Assembly: GCA_031415655.1 (NCBI GenBank)
Contig: JANOSD010000169.1
Location: 3,948-67,947, forward strand
Length of the DNA stretch: 64,000 nucleotides
Source of the DNA: JAKOVR01 sp031415655
GTDB taxonomy: Bacteria > Actinomycetota > Acidimicrobiia > Acidimicrobiales > Acidimicrobilacustridaceae
Direction: 5' to 3'
Shown here: piece by piece, positions 1 to 8,395 of the stretch
How the letters are laid out: each line of letters starts with the position of its first letter
How positions within the stretch are numbered: the first letter of the stretch is position 1
The notes under the pieces: generated by a model
Databases searched by the model: none
What the model saw: the letters and a program-made list of their open reading frames with translations, nothing else
Told to the model about the DNA's origin: nothing
Program-made: the position numbers and the translations under genes

Positions 1-669
1 ACGGCTCTGGAAGTCACCGAAGGAGCTCGTCGGCTCGGTGAGCCGCTCGATCACTACCTCACCCGGCTGCGCGAAGCCGGCCTGCGCACCCTGCCCGGCA
101 CGGCGGCGGAGATCCTCGACGATCCCGTCCGCGCCATTCTTTGTCCCGACAAGATCAACACCGATGAGTGGCTCGACGCCCACCGCACGGCCCACGAGGT
201 GGGCCTACGTTCCAACATCACCATCATGTTCGGTGCCATTGAGCAGCCCGTGAGTTGGGCTCGACACCTGGTGCGCACTCGTGCGCTCCAAAAAGAGACC
301 GGCGGCTTCACGGAGTTCGTGCCACTACCCTTCGTGCACATGGCGGCGCCGATCTACCTGCAAAACAAGGCTCGGCGGGGTCCGACATTCCGCGAAGCGT
401 TGCTGATGCACGCGGTCGGACGGATCGCTTACCACGGGCTCATCCCCAACATTCAGGTCTCGTGGGTGAAGATGGGCGTTGCGGCGGCACGCCAGGTGCT
501 CCAGGCCGGAGCGAACGACGTGGGCGGCACACTGATGAATGAGAACATCTCCCGCGCCGCGGGCGCGACCCACGGACAAGGTATGGAGCCCGACGATTTC
601 CTGGCCTTGGTGAAGCCACTCGGCCGCCCCCTGGCGCAACGAAGCACGCTCTACGCCACCACTTCATGA
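1..669 (+). CDS. cofH: FO synthase subunit 2, C-terminal part (partial at left edge)
   Basis: This is the C-terminal 222 residues of a radical-SAM FO synthase, CofH or the CofH half of a fused FbiC. The family joins 5-amino-6-ribitylaminouracil to a tyrosine-derived fragment to make FO, the deazaflavin core of coenzyme F420. The frame is open from base 1, so the start and the CX3CX2C cluster motif lie outside the window. Typical C-terminal stretches are visible: SNITIMFGAIE, FTEFVPLPFVH, IQVSWVKMG and ANDVGGTLMNENISRAAGA. The stop overlaps the start of the next gene (ATGA), so the two are probably co-transcribed. CofH alone and fused FbiC cannot be told apart here. Confidence 0.93.
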   Translation, partial: TALEVTEGARRLGEPLDHYLTRLREAGLRTLPGTAAEILDDPVRAILCPDKINTDEWLDAHRTAHEVGLRSNITIMFGAIEQPVSWARHLVRTRALQKETGGFTEFVPLPFVHMAAPIYLQNKARRGPTFREALLMHAVGRIAYHGLIPNIQVSWVKMGVAAARQVLQAGANDVGGTLMNENISRAAGATHGQGMEPDDFLALVKPLGRPLAQRSTLYATTS

Positions 670-1766
670 GCACGAACGCTCAACCTGAACCCGCTCCGGC
701 ATCGCCGGCGCGACGGGCCCGCTACCGCACTGGCAAAGACGAACTCGACGCCGCCGTTCTGGCACTGGTGGAACAGGCCGGCGTCCGCCGCGACGCCGAT
801 TTGGTGTTCGAGATGGTGGTGTCGGCCCTCCGCATGGGCCGCGAAGCCGTCGACCGCGGCGACCTCAAACTGGTGAACTCCGCCCTCAAGGAACTGCGTT
901 ATTCGTTTCTGGTTTTCGAGCCCTACGAACACATACGCAAGGTTTCGATCTTTGGATCCGCCCGGACCGCCCCCGATGATCCGTCCTACGCACTCGCCCG
1001 CGACTTCGGCGCGGCGATCGCCGACCAGGGCTGGATGGTGATCACCGGAGCCGGTCCCGGAATCATGGAAGCGGGCATAGAAGGTGCCGGGGCCGACCGA
1101 GCCTTCGGCGTGAACATCGTGCTTCCGTTCGAAGCCGACGCGTCACCCTTGCTCGCGGGCGATCGCAAACTGATCAACTATCGTTACTTTTTCACTCGAA
1201 AGCTCACCTTCATGAAGGAGTCGTCCGCTTCGGTTTTGCTCCCCGGCGGTTTCGGCACGATGGATGAGGCGTTCGAATTGCTCACGCTTATCCAGACCGG
1301 CCGATCCCCGATCGAGCCGGTCGTGCTGTTGGAACCCCCTGGTGACGGCTACTGGACTGGCTGGAGCCATTTCATCGAACGAGATCTCGCCCAACGGGGG
1401 CTCATCGCGCAGGAGGATCTCAACCTCGTGCGCATCTGCTCCACGGTCGACGAGGCCGTCGCCGAGATCACCCGCTTCTACTCTGTGTTTCACTCCCAGA
1501 GGTATGTGGGCCGCCGTCTTGTGTTCCGCCTCGAACGTGAACTGTCCGACGAAACGATCGCTGCGTTGAACGACGAGTTCGCCGACATCGTGGTACGGGG
1601 CGCCATCGAGCGGGCCGAAACATCGGCGGGTGAAAAAGACGACGACGACGTTCCCCACCTCCCTCGCATTGCTTTCCACTTCAACCGACGTCACTACGCC
1701 CGATTGCGGCTTCTTATCGACCGGATCAACGGCTCACTCGACAGATCACTCGACGGCGCCTCGTAA
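666..1766 (+). CDS. LOG-family protein (TIGR00730-type Rossmann fold)
   Basis: A 366-residue protein with the PGGFGTMDE motif at residues 193-201, the PGGxGTxxE signature of LOG / lysine-decarboxylase-like proteins. Characterised members are cytokinin-riboside-monophosphate phosphoribohydrolases; the bacterial role is often nucleotide hydrolysis. A Rossmann start is visible at VSIFGSART, followed by VITGAGPGIMEAG. It is longer than the usual ~190 residues, with about 90 extra N-terminal and 100 extra C-terminal residues, and an acidic stretch (EKDDDD) near the end. Its ATG overlaps the cofH stop. The family is sure; the substrate is not. Confidence 0.9.
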   Translation: MSTNAQPEPAPASPARRARYRTGKDELDAAVLALVEQAGVRRDADLVFEMVVSALRMGREAVDRGDLKLVNSALKELRYSFLVFEPYEHIRKVSIFGSARTAPDDPSYALARDFGAAIADQGWMVITGAGPGIMEAGIEGAGADRAFGVNIVLPFEADASPLLAGDRKLINYRYFFTRKLTFMKESSASVLLPGGFGTMDEAFELLTLIQTGRSPIEPVVLLEPPGDGYWTGWSHFIERDLAQRGLIAQEDLNLVRICSTVDEAVAEITRFYSVFHSQRYVGRRLVFRLERELSDETIAALNDEFADIVVRGAIERAETSAGEKDDDDVPHLPRIAFHFNRRHYARLRLLIDRINGSLDRSLDGAS

Positions 1767-1949
1767 GAGCAACGACGCCTTCTCGATAGATCGCCGGGCA
1801 CGGTTAATCACCCGTTCATCGATTTTGGCTTGGGCCACAACGTCGTCATCGCCATCGCGAGCGGCGGCGCGGAGCAGATCGAATGCCCGCGAACCGAGTT
1901 CCTGGGCGACACCGTCGAGTTGGTCCGAAAGATCGTCATATCCATGCAT
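1746..1949 (-). CDS. Small conserved-looking hypothetical protein
   Basis: A 67-residue, charged, probably helical protein beginning MHGYDDLSDQLDGVAQEL. The frame extends upstream to 2102, but those residues are low-complexity and run through the tandem repeat, so I chose the internal ATG at 1949. No clear Shine-Dalgarno site is visible. It is convergent with the LOG gene and overlaps its last 21 bases. I recognise no family. The amino-acid composition looks coding, but existence is moderately certain only. Confidence 0.55.
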   Translation of the reverse strand: MHGYDDLSDQLDGVAQELGSRAFDLLRAAARDGDDDVVAQAKIDERVINRARRSIEKASLLLRGAVE

Positions 1950-2024
1950 AACGTCAGTCTGCCCGCGAGTTGGCTGGTGCCCGGACCGATTCGCACCGCA
2001 AGGTGGGATCGGTGTTCCCGACGC

Positions 2025-2079
2025 CCGGTTCTGGGCAGCGGGTTCGGGGCAGCCGGTTCTGGGCCGCCGGCTTCCCGGG
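2025..2079. repeat. 14-bp imperfect tandem repeat, about four units
   Basis: Units start at 2025, 2039, 2053 and 2067 and follow CCGGTTCTGGGCAG with one to several changes; the last is the most diverged. The repeat lies between the divergent starts of the 67-residue gene and the gene at 2094, just ahead of the latter's start codon, so unit changes could alter its leader or promoter spacing. Confidence 0.75.
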
Positions 2080-2093
2080 TAGAGTGCGCTCGC

Positions 2094-2831
2094 ATGGCGC
2101 ACGACGACCTACACGAGTGGCTTTCGCTCGATCTTGACGGTGACACGTGGATGTTCGACGTAACGTTCTTGCTGAGCAACTGGACGTGCATCTACGGACG
2201 CGGCTGTCAGGGGGTGCTTACGGGCCCCACCCCGGAACGCCAACACGGCTGCTGCACCTACGGTGCTCATTTCGTCGATAAGGCCGACCGCAAGAAGGTG
2301 AAGGCTCTTGCCGCGACGCTCACGGAGGACGAGTGGCAGTTCAAAGCTCTCGCCGAGGAGTTGGGCGGACCCATTGTCAAGAACGGTGCAGGAGACTGGG
2401 TCACGGAAAGCGTCGGCGACGCTTGCATCTTTCTCAATCGGGTCGAACACGCTGGCGGCGCTGGCTGTGCATTGCACCAAGCCGCCTGGAACCGTGACGA
2501 ACGCCCCATCGACTGGAAACCCGTCGTGTGTTGGCAACTCCCATTGCGCCTCGACGAGCACCGTGACGACAACGAGCACGCCACCCACATCCTGCGGGAG
2601 TGGAAAAGACGTGACTGGGGCGAAGGCGGCGCCGAGTTTCACTGGTGGTGCACCGAAACACACGAAGCATTCGTGGGCCACCAGCCGGTGTATGAGACGC
2701 TGCGCGACGAGATCGTGGAACTGGTTGGTGCAGCACCGTACGACGCGCTTTGCGCCGAACTGAAAGACCGTCGATTCGAGGTGCCGGTTCCCCACCCAGC
2801 CCTCAAACGGGGGGCTGCTCCGGCCGACTAG
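2094..2831 (+). CDS. Cysteine-containing hypothetical protein
   Basis: A 245-residue soluble protein starting MAHDDLHEWLSLD. The frame is open further upstream, but that stretch translates the GC-rich tandem repeat and overlaps the divergent gene, so the ATG at 2094 is preferred. An N-terminal cysteine-rich part (TCIYGRGCQG, then HGCCTYGAHF) and later cysteines near EHAGGAGCALHQAA and FHWWCTETHEAF recall iron- or zinc-chelating YkgJ/DUF3109-like proteins. That resemblance is an inference from cysteine spacing. No membrane segment or signal peptide is seen. Confidence 0.75.
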   Translation: MAHDDLHEWLSLDLDGDTWMFDVTFLLSNWTCIYGRGCQGVLTGPTPERQHGCCTYGAHFVDKADRKKVKALAATLTEDEWQFKALAEELGGPIVKNGAGDWVTESVGDACIFLNRVEHAGGAGCALHQAAWNRDERPIDWKPVVCWQLPLRLDEHRDDNEHATHILREWKRRDWGEGGAEFHWWCTETHEAFVGHQPVYETLRDEIVELVGAAPYDALCAELKDRRFEVPVPHPALKRGAAPAD

Positions 2832-3042
2832 GAACAAGAGACCGCAACACGAGGCGGAACGAACTTCGCCTCGGGTTCGAGCTCTCGCTGGGACGGAAGT
2901 CGAAAGCCCTGTTGTTCGGGGTGGTAAGACTATCGGCGGAGCGAGATCGAGAGCTGGCGGGTAGACGCCAAATCGTTCGTCTCTCGCGCTGCTAGACCTA
3001 CATCAAAGTGGTTGCCCCGTTCGGGCTTCCAGAAGGGGATTC

Positions 3043-3978
3043 ATGCGACCGTTCAACGCCGAAGAGCTCGATCAGGCTTGTATCGAGAACGGCCTGTTAA
3101 TGCCTGAGTACGTATGCGAGCAGCTTGTCGCTGCCATCGACTCCGGCAAACACGTGATTTTGACGGGCCCGCCCGGCACCGGCAAGACCACCCTCGCCTA
3201 TGTGGCCGCTGAGCTCGCCCGTCAATCCATGATGTGCACCGGGTACCTTCCCACCACCGCGACAAGCGAGTGGACCACGTTCGAGACCATCGGTGGCCTC
3301 CAACCGACGCTCGATGGGCTGATCTTTCGAGCTGGCCTCTTCGTCGAAGCCATCGAAACCGGTCGGTGGCTCGTGATCGATGAGCTGAACCGATCGAACT
3401 TTGATCGTGCCTTCGGACAACTCTTCACGGTGCTTTCTGGCGCAGCCGTGGTATTGCCGTTCAAACGCAAGGGGCAGCCGCAACCGATCTCCATCGTGCC
3501 TCCCGGCGTGGAGCCCCCCGAAAAGACGGATGCAATTCGAGTGCCGGCCAATTGGCGAATCATCGCCACCATGAACGTATTCGACAAAAATCTCCTGTTC
3601 GACATGAGCTACGCCCTGATGCGTCGGTTTGCCTTCATCGAGGTGGGCACACCCAGTGAGGCGGTCTACCAGAAGTTGCTTGAAGGCCCGGGCGAGATCG
3701 TGGCCAAGCTGCTTCCCCTTCGGAAGTTCTCCGATCTCGGCCCCGCCGTCTACATCGACGCCGCCAAGTACGCCACCCGCCGAGCCAAGGACAATCCCAC
3801 TCCCTCGAGACTGCTGTACGAGGTGTTCTACGCCTATTTCCTTCCCCAGTTCGAGGGCATGGAGGATCGGCGGGCCACCACCTTGTATCGCACCGTGGCG
3901 CAGCATCTCGATCCCCCCGAACAGGCGGAGCTACAGCGAACGATCGGCGATGTGCTCGGCGTCGAGCTCGCGGTCTGA
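3043..3978 (+). CDS. McrB/MoxR-like AAA+ ATPase
   Basis: A 311-residue AAA+ ATPase. Walker A is GPPGTGKT (residues 42-49) and Walker B is WLVIDE (109-114), followed by LNRSNFDRAFGQLF. Sensor 1 is IIATMN (173-178) and the arginine-finger region MRRFAF is near 193. The NRxxF and ATMNxxD patterns place it nearest the McrB branch. It lacks the N-terminal DNA-reading domain of McrB, so specificity must come from elsewhere. An AGAAGGGG ribosome-binding site precedes the ATG. It ends 12 bases before its partner at 3991. The ATPase call is firm; the cellular role is unknown. Confidence 0.9.
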   Translation: MRPFNAEELDQACIENGLLMPEYVCEQLVAAIDSGKHVILTGPPGTGKTTLAYVAAELARQSMMCTGYLPTTATSEWTTFETIGGLQPTLDGLIFRAGLFVEAIETGRWLVIDELNRSNFDRAFGQLFTVLSGAAVVLPFKRKGQPQPISIVPPGVEPPEKTDAIRVPANWRIIATMNVFDKNLLFDMSYALMRRFAFIEVGTPSEAVYQKLLEGPGEIVAKLLPLRKFSDLGPAVYIDAAKYATRRAKDNPTPSRLLYEVFYAYFLPQFEGMEDRRATTLYRTVAQHLDPPEQAELQRTIGDVLGVELAV

Positions 3979-3990
3979 GCGAGCGGTCCC

Positions 3991-5025
3991 ATGGCCAACA
4001 CCCGCCACATCGAAGGCGAACGACGACTTGAGCTCCGACCGGGCGACGTCGACTATGACGCCCTCGACGACCTGTGGGGTCGACTTGCCCGGCCTTTCGA
4101 GACGGCATCCACGATTGGCGCGTTGATCGGCATCAGCCCGAAGGATCTCGACCGCCAGGTTGGCCTCACCGTTGCCAACTCGCCTGAGGCGGAACACCTC
4201 CTCGACGAGTTTCCCCGCACCGTACGTTCGCTCGCCACATCTATGAAGACCCACGCCGAACGATGCGTGGGCGAACTCCGAGGTCCGGTGTTATGGAGCG
4301 AGACCATGTCAGCACGGGCCTCCACCTTTGGGGCCAACGACGTCTACGTGTGTGCCACCCCAAGCCGGGCCTACGACATCGACGAAAACCAAGTTCTAAA
4401 GTGGGCACTCGTAAGGCTCAGCCTCGCCGCCGAGACCGCGCTCGAAGGGGTGTCGGCACACTCGGAAGAAGCAGTGTTTCGCAAGGTGCGCCGAAACGGC
4501 AACGATGCCTCTCGATTCAGCGAACACCCCACCATGGCTAGGGTGAGCGTTCGTCGCCCCAACCTGCGCACCCTGAAACGCACTCGGTCGGGCAAAAAGA
4601 GCCATGCGTATCTCCCCGCCATCGCCTTTCTGCGCAAGCTCAGCGATCCGATCGACCCCGACTTCGTGCGCCCTCTGCGCGATCCTCATACCGTCCGCCA
4701 GCACGAGCTGTTGATGACCATCGTGCATCTGCTGGAGGATCATACGGAGAACCACCTGCCCGAGTTTCGCATCGAGCAGGGCGCGCTCTACTCCGGACCG
4801 GTGCAATATCACAACCATCACCGGCTCGCCGACGGCAGGGTCCAGAGTGGCGTTGTTGTCGGGCAGCTCCTCGTCGACGTTCCGCCTGAGGGCATGTCGT
4901 TCGAGGACGCCGAGCGCGAGATGGCCACCCGCGCCGGATCGCGCCATCACCGACTTGTTCGGACCCCCGGCGATATCGAACGTGCGGTCAACCACGCCAT
5001 AGACCTCGCCACCAGCGACTCGTAA
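3991..5025 (+). CDS. DUF2357-like partner of the AAA+ ATPase
   Basis: A 344-residue protein directly downstream of the McrB-like ATPase. The middle region (RGPVLWSETMSARAS, then a SRAYDIDENQVLKWAL stretch) resembles the DUF2357/DUF524 family, which pairs with McrB-like ATPases and typically reads PxRxxDxPENRxLK there. The usual C-terminal PD-(D/E)xK nuclease core is not apparent: I see no D followed by ExK in the last 120 residues. Like the ATPase it may belong to a restriction-like or DNA-maintenance complex. The family assignment comes from motif memory, not a search. Confidence 0.65.
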   Translation: MANTRHIEGERRLELRPGDVDYDALDDLWGRLARPFETASTIGALIGISPKDLDRQVGLTVANSPEAEHLLDEFPRTVRSLATSMKTHAERCVGELRGPVLWSETMSARASTFGANDVYVCATPSRAYDIDENQVLKWALVRLSLAAETALEGVSAHSEEAVFRKVRRNGNDASRFSEHPTMARVSVRRPNLRTLKRTRSGKKSHAYLPAIAFLRKLSDPIDPDFVRPLRDPHTVRQHELLMTIVHLLEDHTENHLPEFRIEQGALYSGPVQYHNHHRLADGRVQSGVVVGQLLVDVPPEGMSFEDAEREMATRAGSRHHRLVRTPGDIERAVNHAIDLATSDS

Positions 5026-5030
5026 CCTGA

Positions 5031-5058
5031 GCCTTGTAACGAGCGCCTTGTAACGAGC
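5031..5058. repeat. Perfect 14-bp tandem duplication
   Basis: The unit GCCTTGTAACGAGC occurs twice head to tail, starting six bases after the DUF2357-like stop codon. No hairpin is evident. It is one of several short tandem duplications at gene ends in this window. Confidence 0.85.
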
Positions 5059-5190
5059 GACCAGTCACGAACCAGACTTCGCCGTACCCGGTTCGGTGGT
5101 TAGGCCATTGGGAGCGTCGTTGCGCTAGGAGCGTGCCTTGGGCTTCACCGCGGAGTTCCCGGATGGGGGTCCGGCAGTTTTCCGGGACCT

Positions 5191-5589
5191 CTACACGGGG
5201 GGTTCCACCGGCGAGGTGACGTCGTCGTCGTCGTCGTCGTCCTCGTCGTCCTCGTCGTCCTCGTCGTCCTCGTCGTCCTCGTCGTCGTCCTCGTGCTCGG
5301 CCGCGTACTCGGCGTCGTACTCAGCATCAAGTGCCTCGGCCTCGAGGAACCGAACCGCCGACTCGCACTCGGGCGCGCCGGGACACCAAGAAGCTTGGCT
5401 TTTCCCGAAGATGCCACCGCACTCGGCACAGGGCTCGTCTTTTCGAGCGCCGAACGCCTCTGCAAGGTCTGTTGTTGTTCGCTTGAGGGCACGAGCCTCT
5501 TCAAAGCGACGATGCCGGCCCTTTTTCACGGGCTGCTCTCCCATCAAGAACCGAAAGTGGTCGAGGCAGTGTACCCACTCACAGCCCAC
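5191..5589 (-). CDS. Zn-ribbon-like protein with repeat-encoded acidic tail
   Basis: A 132-residue protein with GTG as the only usable start after an upstream in-frame stop. The N-terminal part has CEWVHCLDHFRFLM, then a possible zinc site CAECGG plus WCPGAPEC (residues about 54-75). The C-terminal third is almost only Asp and Glu, encoded by a GAG-GAC-GAC microsatellite. Acidic tails of this kind can bind basic proteins or metals. It is divergent from the GH13 gene. I recognise no named family; coding is supported by the cysteine pattern and clean frame. Confidence 0.65.
   Translation of the reverse strand: MGCEWVHCLDHFRFLMGEQPVKKGRHRRFEEARALKRTTTDLAEAFGARKDEPCAECGGIFGKSQASWCPGAPECESAVRFLEAEALDAEYDAEYAAEHEDDDEDDEDDEDDEDDEDDDDDDDVTSPVEPPV
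5221..5293. repeat. Trinucleotide/nonanucleotide microsatellite
   Basis: Seventy-three bases of GTC and CTC triplets, mainly a GTCGTCCTC 9-mer repeated about five times and flanked by pure GTC runs. It lies inside the minus-strand gene at 5191-5589 and encodes its poly-Asp/Glu tail. Slippage in steps of three would change tail length without breaking the frame. Confidence 0.95.
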
Positions 5590-5680
5590 CGCGCGAACCC
5601 GGCGACGGACAGTACTTTTCGTGTTTCTCCGCCCTTTCCATCATTCTTCGCCACCGCCGTATGGCGAATAGGCTCCGACG

Positions 5681-7264
5681 GTGCCATCCGAATCATCCGT
5701 ACCGTGGTGGAAGACCGCCGTCGCCTACCAGATCTACCCAAGAAGTTTCGCCGACACCAACGGAGATGGCGTTGGCGATCTCGAAGGCATCCGCCAACAC
5801 CTCGACCATCTGGTGTGGCTCGGCGTCGAGGCGGTGTGGATATCGCCGTTCTATCGGTCGCCCATGAAGGACTACGGCTACGACGTCAGCGGCTACTGCG
5901 ACGTTGATCCGCTTTTCGGTGATCTCGAAGCGTTCGACGATTTGCTCGCTGATGCTCACGACCGTGGGCTCAAGGTGCTCATCGATTGGGTGCCGAACCA
6001 CACCTCCGACCAACACACCTGGTTTCTCGAGTCGAAATCCGACACGACCAATACCCGCCGCGATTGGTATGTCTGGCGCGACCCCGCCCCCGACGGTGGT
6101 CCACCCAACAATTGGGTTGGCTCCTTCATGGCGGGGCCAGCTTGGACACTCGATCCCGCGTCCGGGCAGTACTACCTGCACTGCTTTCTCGCGGAACAGC
6201 CAGACCTCAACTGGCAAGAGCCAGCCGTCGTCGCAGCAATGCACGAAACCTTGCGGTTCTGGCTCGATCGCGGCGTGGACGGATTCCGGATGGATGTCAT
6301 CCATATGATCGGAAAGGACCCATCTCTCCCCGACGACGATCCCGAGTTGGCGTCGCTCACCCATGTCCCTCTCAATCATCGCCCCGAAACGCACACCCTC
6401 CTCCGTGATATTCGCTCGCTACTCGACGGCTACGACGGCGATCGAACCTCAATCGGCGAGGTCTACCTGCTCGACACCTCCTGGGTCGCCGAGTACTACG
6501 GGCAGAACGACGAATTGCATCTCTGCTTCAACTTTCTACCGTTATACGCCTCTTTTCGCGCCACTTCGTGGCGCCGGCTCGTCTCACAGATTGAGGCAGA
6601 GCTCAAGCCCCGGGGAGCGTGGCCAACGTGGGTGCTCTCGAATCACGACAACAAACGCCACCGCACCCGCTTCGGAGGAAGCGAAGATCGATGCCGTGCG
6701 GCAGCGTTCCTCCTGTTGGGCCTTCGAGGAACGCCGTTCCTCTACGCTGGCGAGGAGTTCGGCCTCTCCGACGCGGTGATCCCGGACGATCGCCGGCTCG
6801 ACCCGGGGAATCGCGACGGATGCCGGGCACCGATCCCGTGGAACGACGAACCCCAGCACGGCTGGGCTACCGCCGACCCCTGGCTGCCCTGGCCGCCCGA
6901 CACCGCATCCGTCAATGCCGTGTCCCAAATGGCCGACCCCAACTCGTTGGCAAACCTTTATCGGCGCATCCTCGTGGCGCGCCGGTCCAGCACGGCTCTA
7001 CATCTCGGCGACCTCGAACTTCTCGATTTCGGACCCGACATCGATCGAGCCGTATTGGCATGGCTCCGCGTGGACCCGCTCACGGGCGACCGTCGGGTGG
7101 TGGCCGTCAACTTCTCGGACACACCGGTCGCCGTGCCGCTCGCCTCCTTACCATCGACGACAGGGCCCTTCCAGGTTGAAGTCTCTTCGAGTGGCCTCGA
7201 TGAGGGGGGGCTGTTCGCCGGCCTGCTGCCCGCCGAGTCCGCCGTGATCCTCCGGCCCCGCTGA
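5681..7264 (+). CDS. GH13 alpha-glucosidase (oligo-1,6-glucosidase type)
   Basis: A 527-residue cytoplasmic glycoside hydrolase of family 13 that releases glucose from alpha-linked oligosaccharides. The start WWKTAVAYQIYPRSFADTNGDGVGDL is typical. Predicted nucleophile D205 (in DGFRMDVIHM), acid/base E260 (IGEVYLLD) and transition-state stabiliser D323 (LSNHDNKR) are all present. IDWVPNHTSDQH covers conserved region I. The start is a GTG at 5681. Length matches the family. Exact bond preference (alpha-1,4, alpha-1,6, sucrose or trehalose) cannot be read from sequence. The next gene starts 7 bases later. Confidence 0.93.
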   Translation: MPSESSVPWWKTAVAYQIYPRSFADTNGDGVGDLEGIRQHLDHLVWLGVEAVWISPFYRSPMKDYGYDVSGYCDVDPLFGDLEAFDDLLADAHDRGLKVLIDWVPNHTSDQHTWFLESKSDTTNTRRDWYVWRDPAPDGGPPNNWVGSFMAGPAWTLDPASGQYYLHCFLAEQPDLNWQEPAVVAAMHETLRFWLDRGVDGFRMDVIHMIGKDPSLPDDDPELASLTHVPLNHRPETHTLLRDIRSLLDGYDGDRTSIGEVYLLDTSWVAEYYGQNDELHLCFNFLPLYASFRATSWRRLVSQIEAELKPRGAWPTWVLSNHDNKRHRTRFGGSEDRCRAAAFLLLGLRGTPFLYAGEEFGLSDAVIPDDRRLDPGNRDGCRAPIPWNDEPQHGWATADPWLPWPPDTASVNAVSQMADPNSLANLYRRILVARRSSTALHLGDLELLDFGPDIDRAVLAWLRVDPLTGDRRVVAVNFSDTPVAVPLASLPSTTGPFQVEVSSSGLDEGGLFAGLLPAESAVILRPR

Positions 7265-7271
7265 GCCCTCC

Positions 7272-8108
7272 GTGCTCTCGACCGTCGCCCATTCCCCTCC
7301 CGGGCTTGTCCTGGCCAGCGTCATCATGGCCACGCTCGGCACGTTGGGCGGCATCGGCGGTGCGGTACTGCTCGTTCCATTGCTCGTCCTGCTCGGTTAC
7401 GACCCGTGGCAAGCCGCGCCACTCGGAATGCTGTCGGTTGGCGCCGGTTCTTTGGCGGCGGCGCCCCGGCAACTTGATGCTGGGGTTGCCCATCAGCGCC
7501 TTGGGGTGACGTTGGAGATTCCCTCATCGATCGGTGCGATCGTCGGAGCCCTGCTCTCCGGTGTCGTAGCCCGGAGCGTGCTCGTGCGATTCCTTGCCGC
7601 CGTGGCGCTCGGCGCCGCAATATTCGGCGGGCGACGAAAGGGTCTTCGCAACCATCCACAAAAAGTGTTTGTCGATGAACCAGCGGGAGAATGGCCCGGC
7701 ACCCTGGCCGGCGCCTATCACCTCAACGGTGAGGTGGTTCCCTACCAAGCCCGTCGGGTGAAAGCCGGACTCGTCGCCATGATCGGTGCAGGCGTAGTTT
7801 CGGGCCTCGCTGGCGTGGGCGGTGGTTTTATCAAGACCCCGGTGATGAGCGAGATCATGCACGTCCCCGTAAAGGTCGCGGCGGCGACCAGTACCTTCAC
7901 GGTCGGAATAACCTCGGCCACCACGCTCCTCGTCTTTGCGGGACAGGGACGGATCGACACCACCGCTGGCGCCGCGGTGGTGTTGGGCGGTTTGTTCGGC
8001 GGCACCCTCGGTGCCTGGTTGGCTGGACGGCTCGCACCCACCCGGGTGCGCACGGTTCTCTCCGTCCTCCTTGCCGTAGTCGCCGTCGTGATGGCGGTCC
8101 AAGGATGA
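7272..8108 (+). CDS. TauE/SafE-family membrane permease
   Basis: A 278-residue integral membrane protein of the TauE/SafE (DUF81) family, which exports small sulfur-containing or organic anions. Two similar halves are visible: an N-terminal half with GGIGGAVLLVPLLVLLGYDP and a C-terminal half with GVGGGFIKTPVMSEIMHVP. Both carry the glycine-rich repeat of the family, separated by a polar loop (about residues 120-155). It starts at a GTG and its stop overlaps the next gene (ATGA), a small membrane partner. The substrate is unknown. Confidence 0.9.
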   Translation: MLSTVAHSPPGLVLASVIMATLGTLGGIGGAVLLVPLLVLLGYDPWQAAPLGMLSVGAGSLAAAPRQLDAGVAHQRLGVTLEIPSSIGAIVGALLSGVVARSVLVRFLAAVALGAAIFGGRRKGLRNHPQKVFVDEPAGEWPGTLAGAYHLNGEVVPYQARRVKAGLVAMIGAGVVSGLAGVGGGFIKTPVMSEIMHVPVKVAAATSTFTVGITSATTLLVFAGQGRIDTTAGAAVVLGGLFGGTLGAWLAGRLAPTRVRTVLSVLLAVVAVVMAVQG

Positions 8109-8395
8109 TGTCCGATGGGCCGGGACCTGATCCCCGAATTGGTCGCCAGGCCCGGCTTCTTCGTTTTCTTCGCGTCATGGTGGCGGTCATCGGGGCGCTG
8201 GCGGCGGTGGCAGTTTGGGCCCCCAAGGGGGTGGCAGCGCCCACAGCCTGGGTCGTGGTAGCACTCGTTGTTGCCACGCCAATCGTTCGTGTGGCGTGGC
8301 TGACCCAGCGATGGTTCCGCAAAGGCGACCGCCGATTCGCACTTGCTGGCACCGCGCTTCTGGCGGTCATTGCGGCGGCGTTCTCGGTCCGCTGA
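8105..8395 (+). CDS. Small membrane protein, DUF1634-like
   Basis: A 96-residue protein with about three hydrophobic segments (residues 22-45, 48-66 and 78-95) and a WLTQRWFRKGDRRFAL loop. Small DUF1634 membrane proteins often follow TauE/SafE genes, and the ATGA overlap with the upstream permease supports a joint function. The assignment rests on size, topology and position. The stop codon is followed at once by the interleaved repeat array. Confidence 0.7.
   Translation: MMSDGPGPDPRIGRQARLLRFLRVMVAVIGALAAVAVWAPKGVAAPTAWVVVALVVATPIVRVAWLTQRWFRKGDRRFALAGTALLAVIAAAFSVR

Noticed and set aside
1830..2093. Extended N-terminus for the gene at 2094
   Set aside because: The extra residues translate the tandem repeat and overlap the divergent gene. 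The natural N-terminus begins at 2094.
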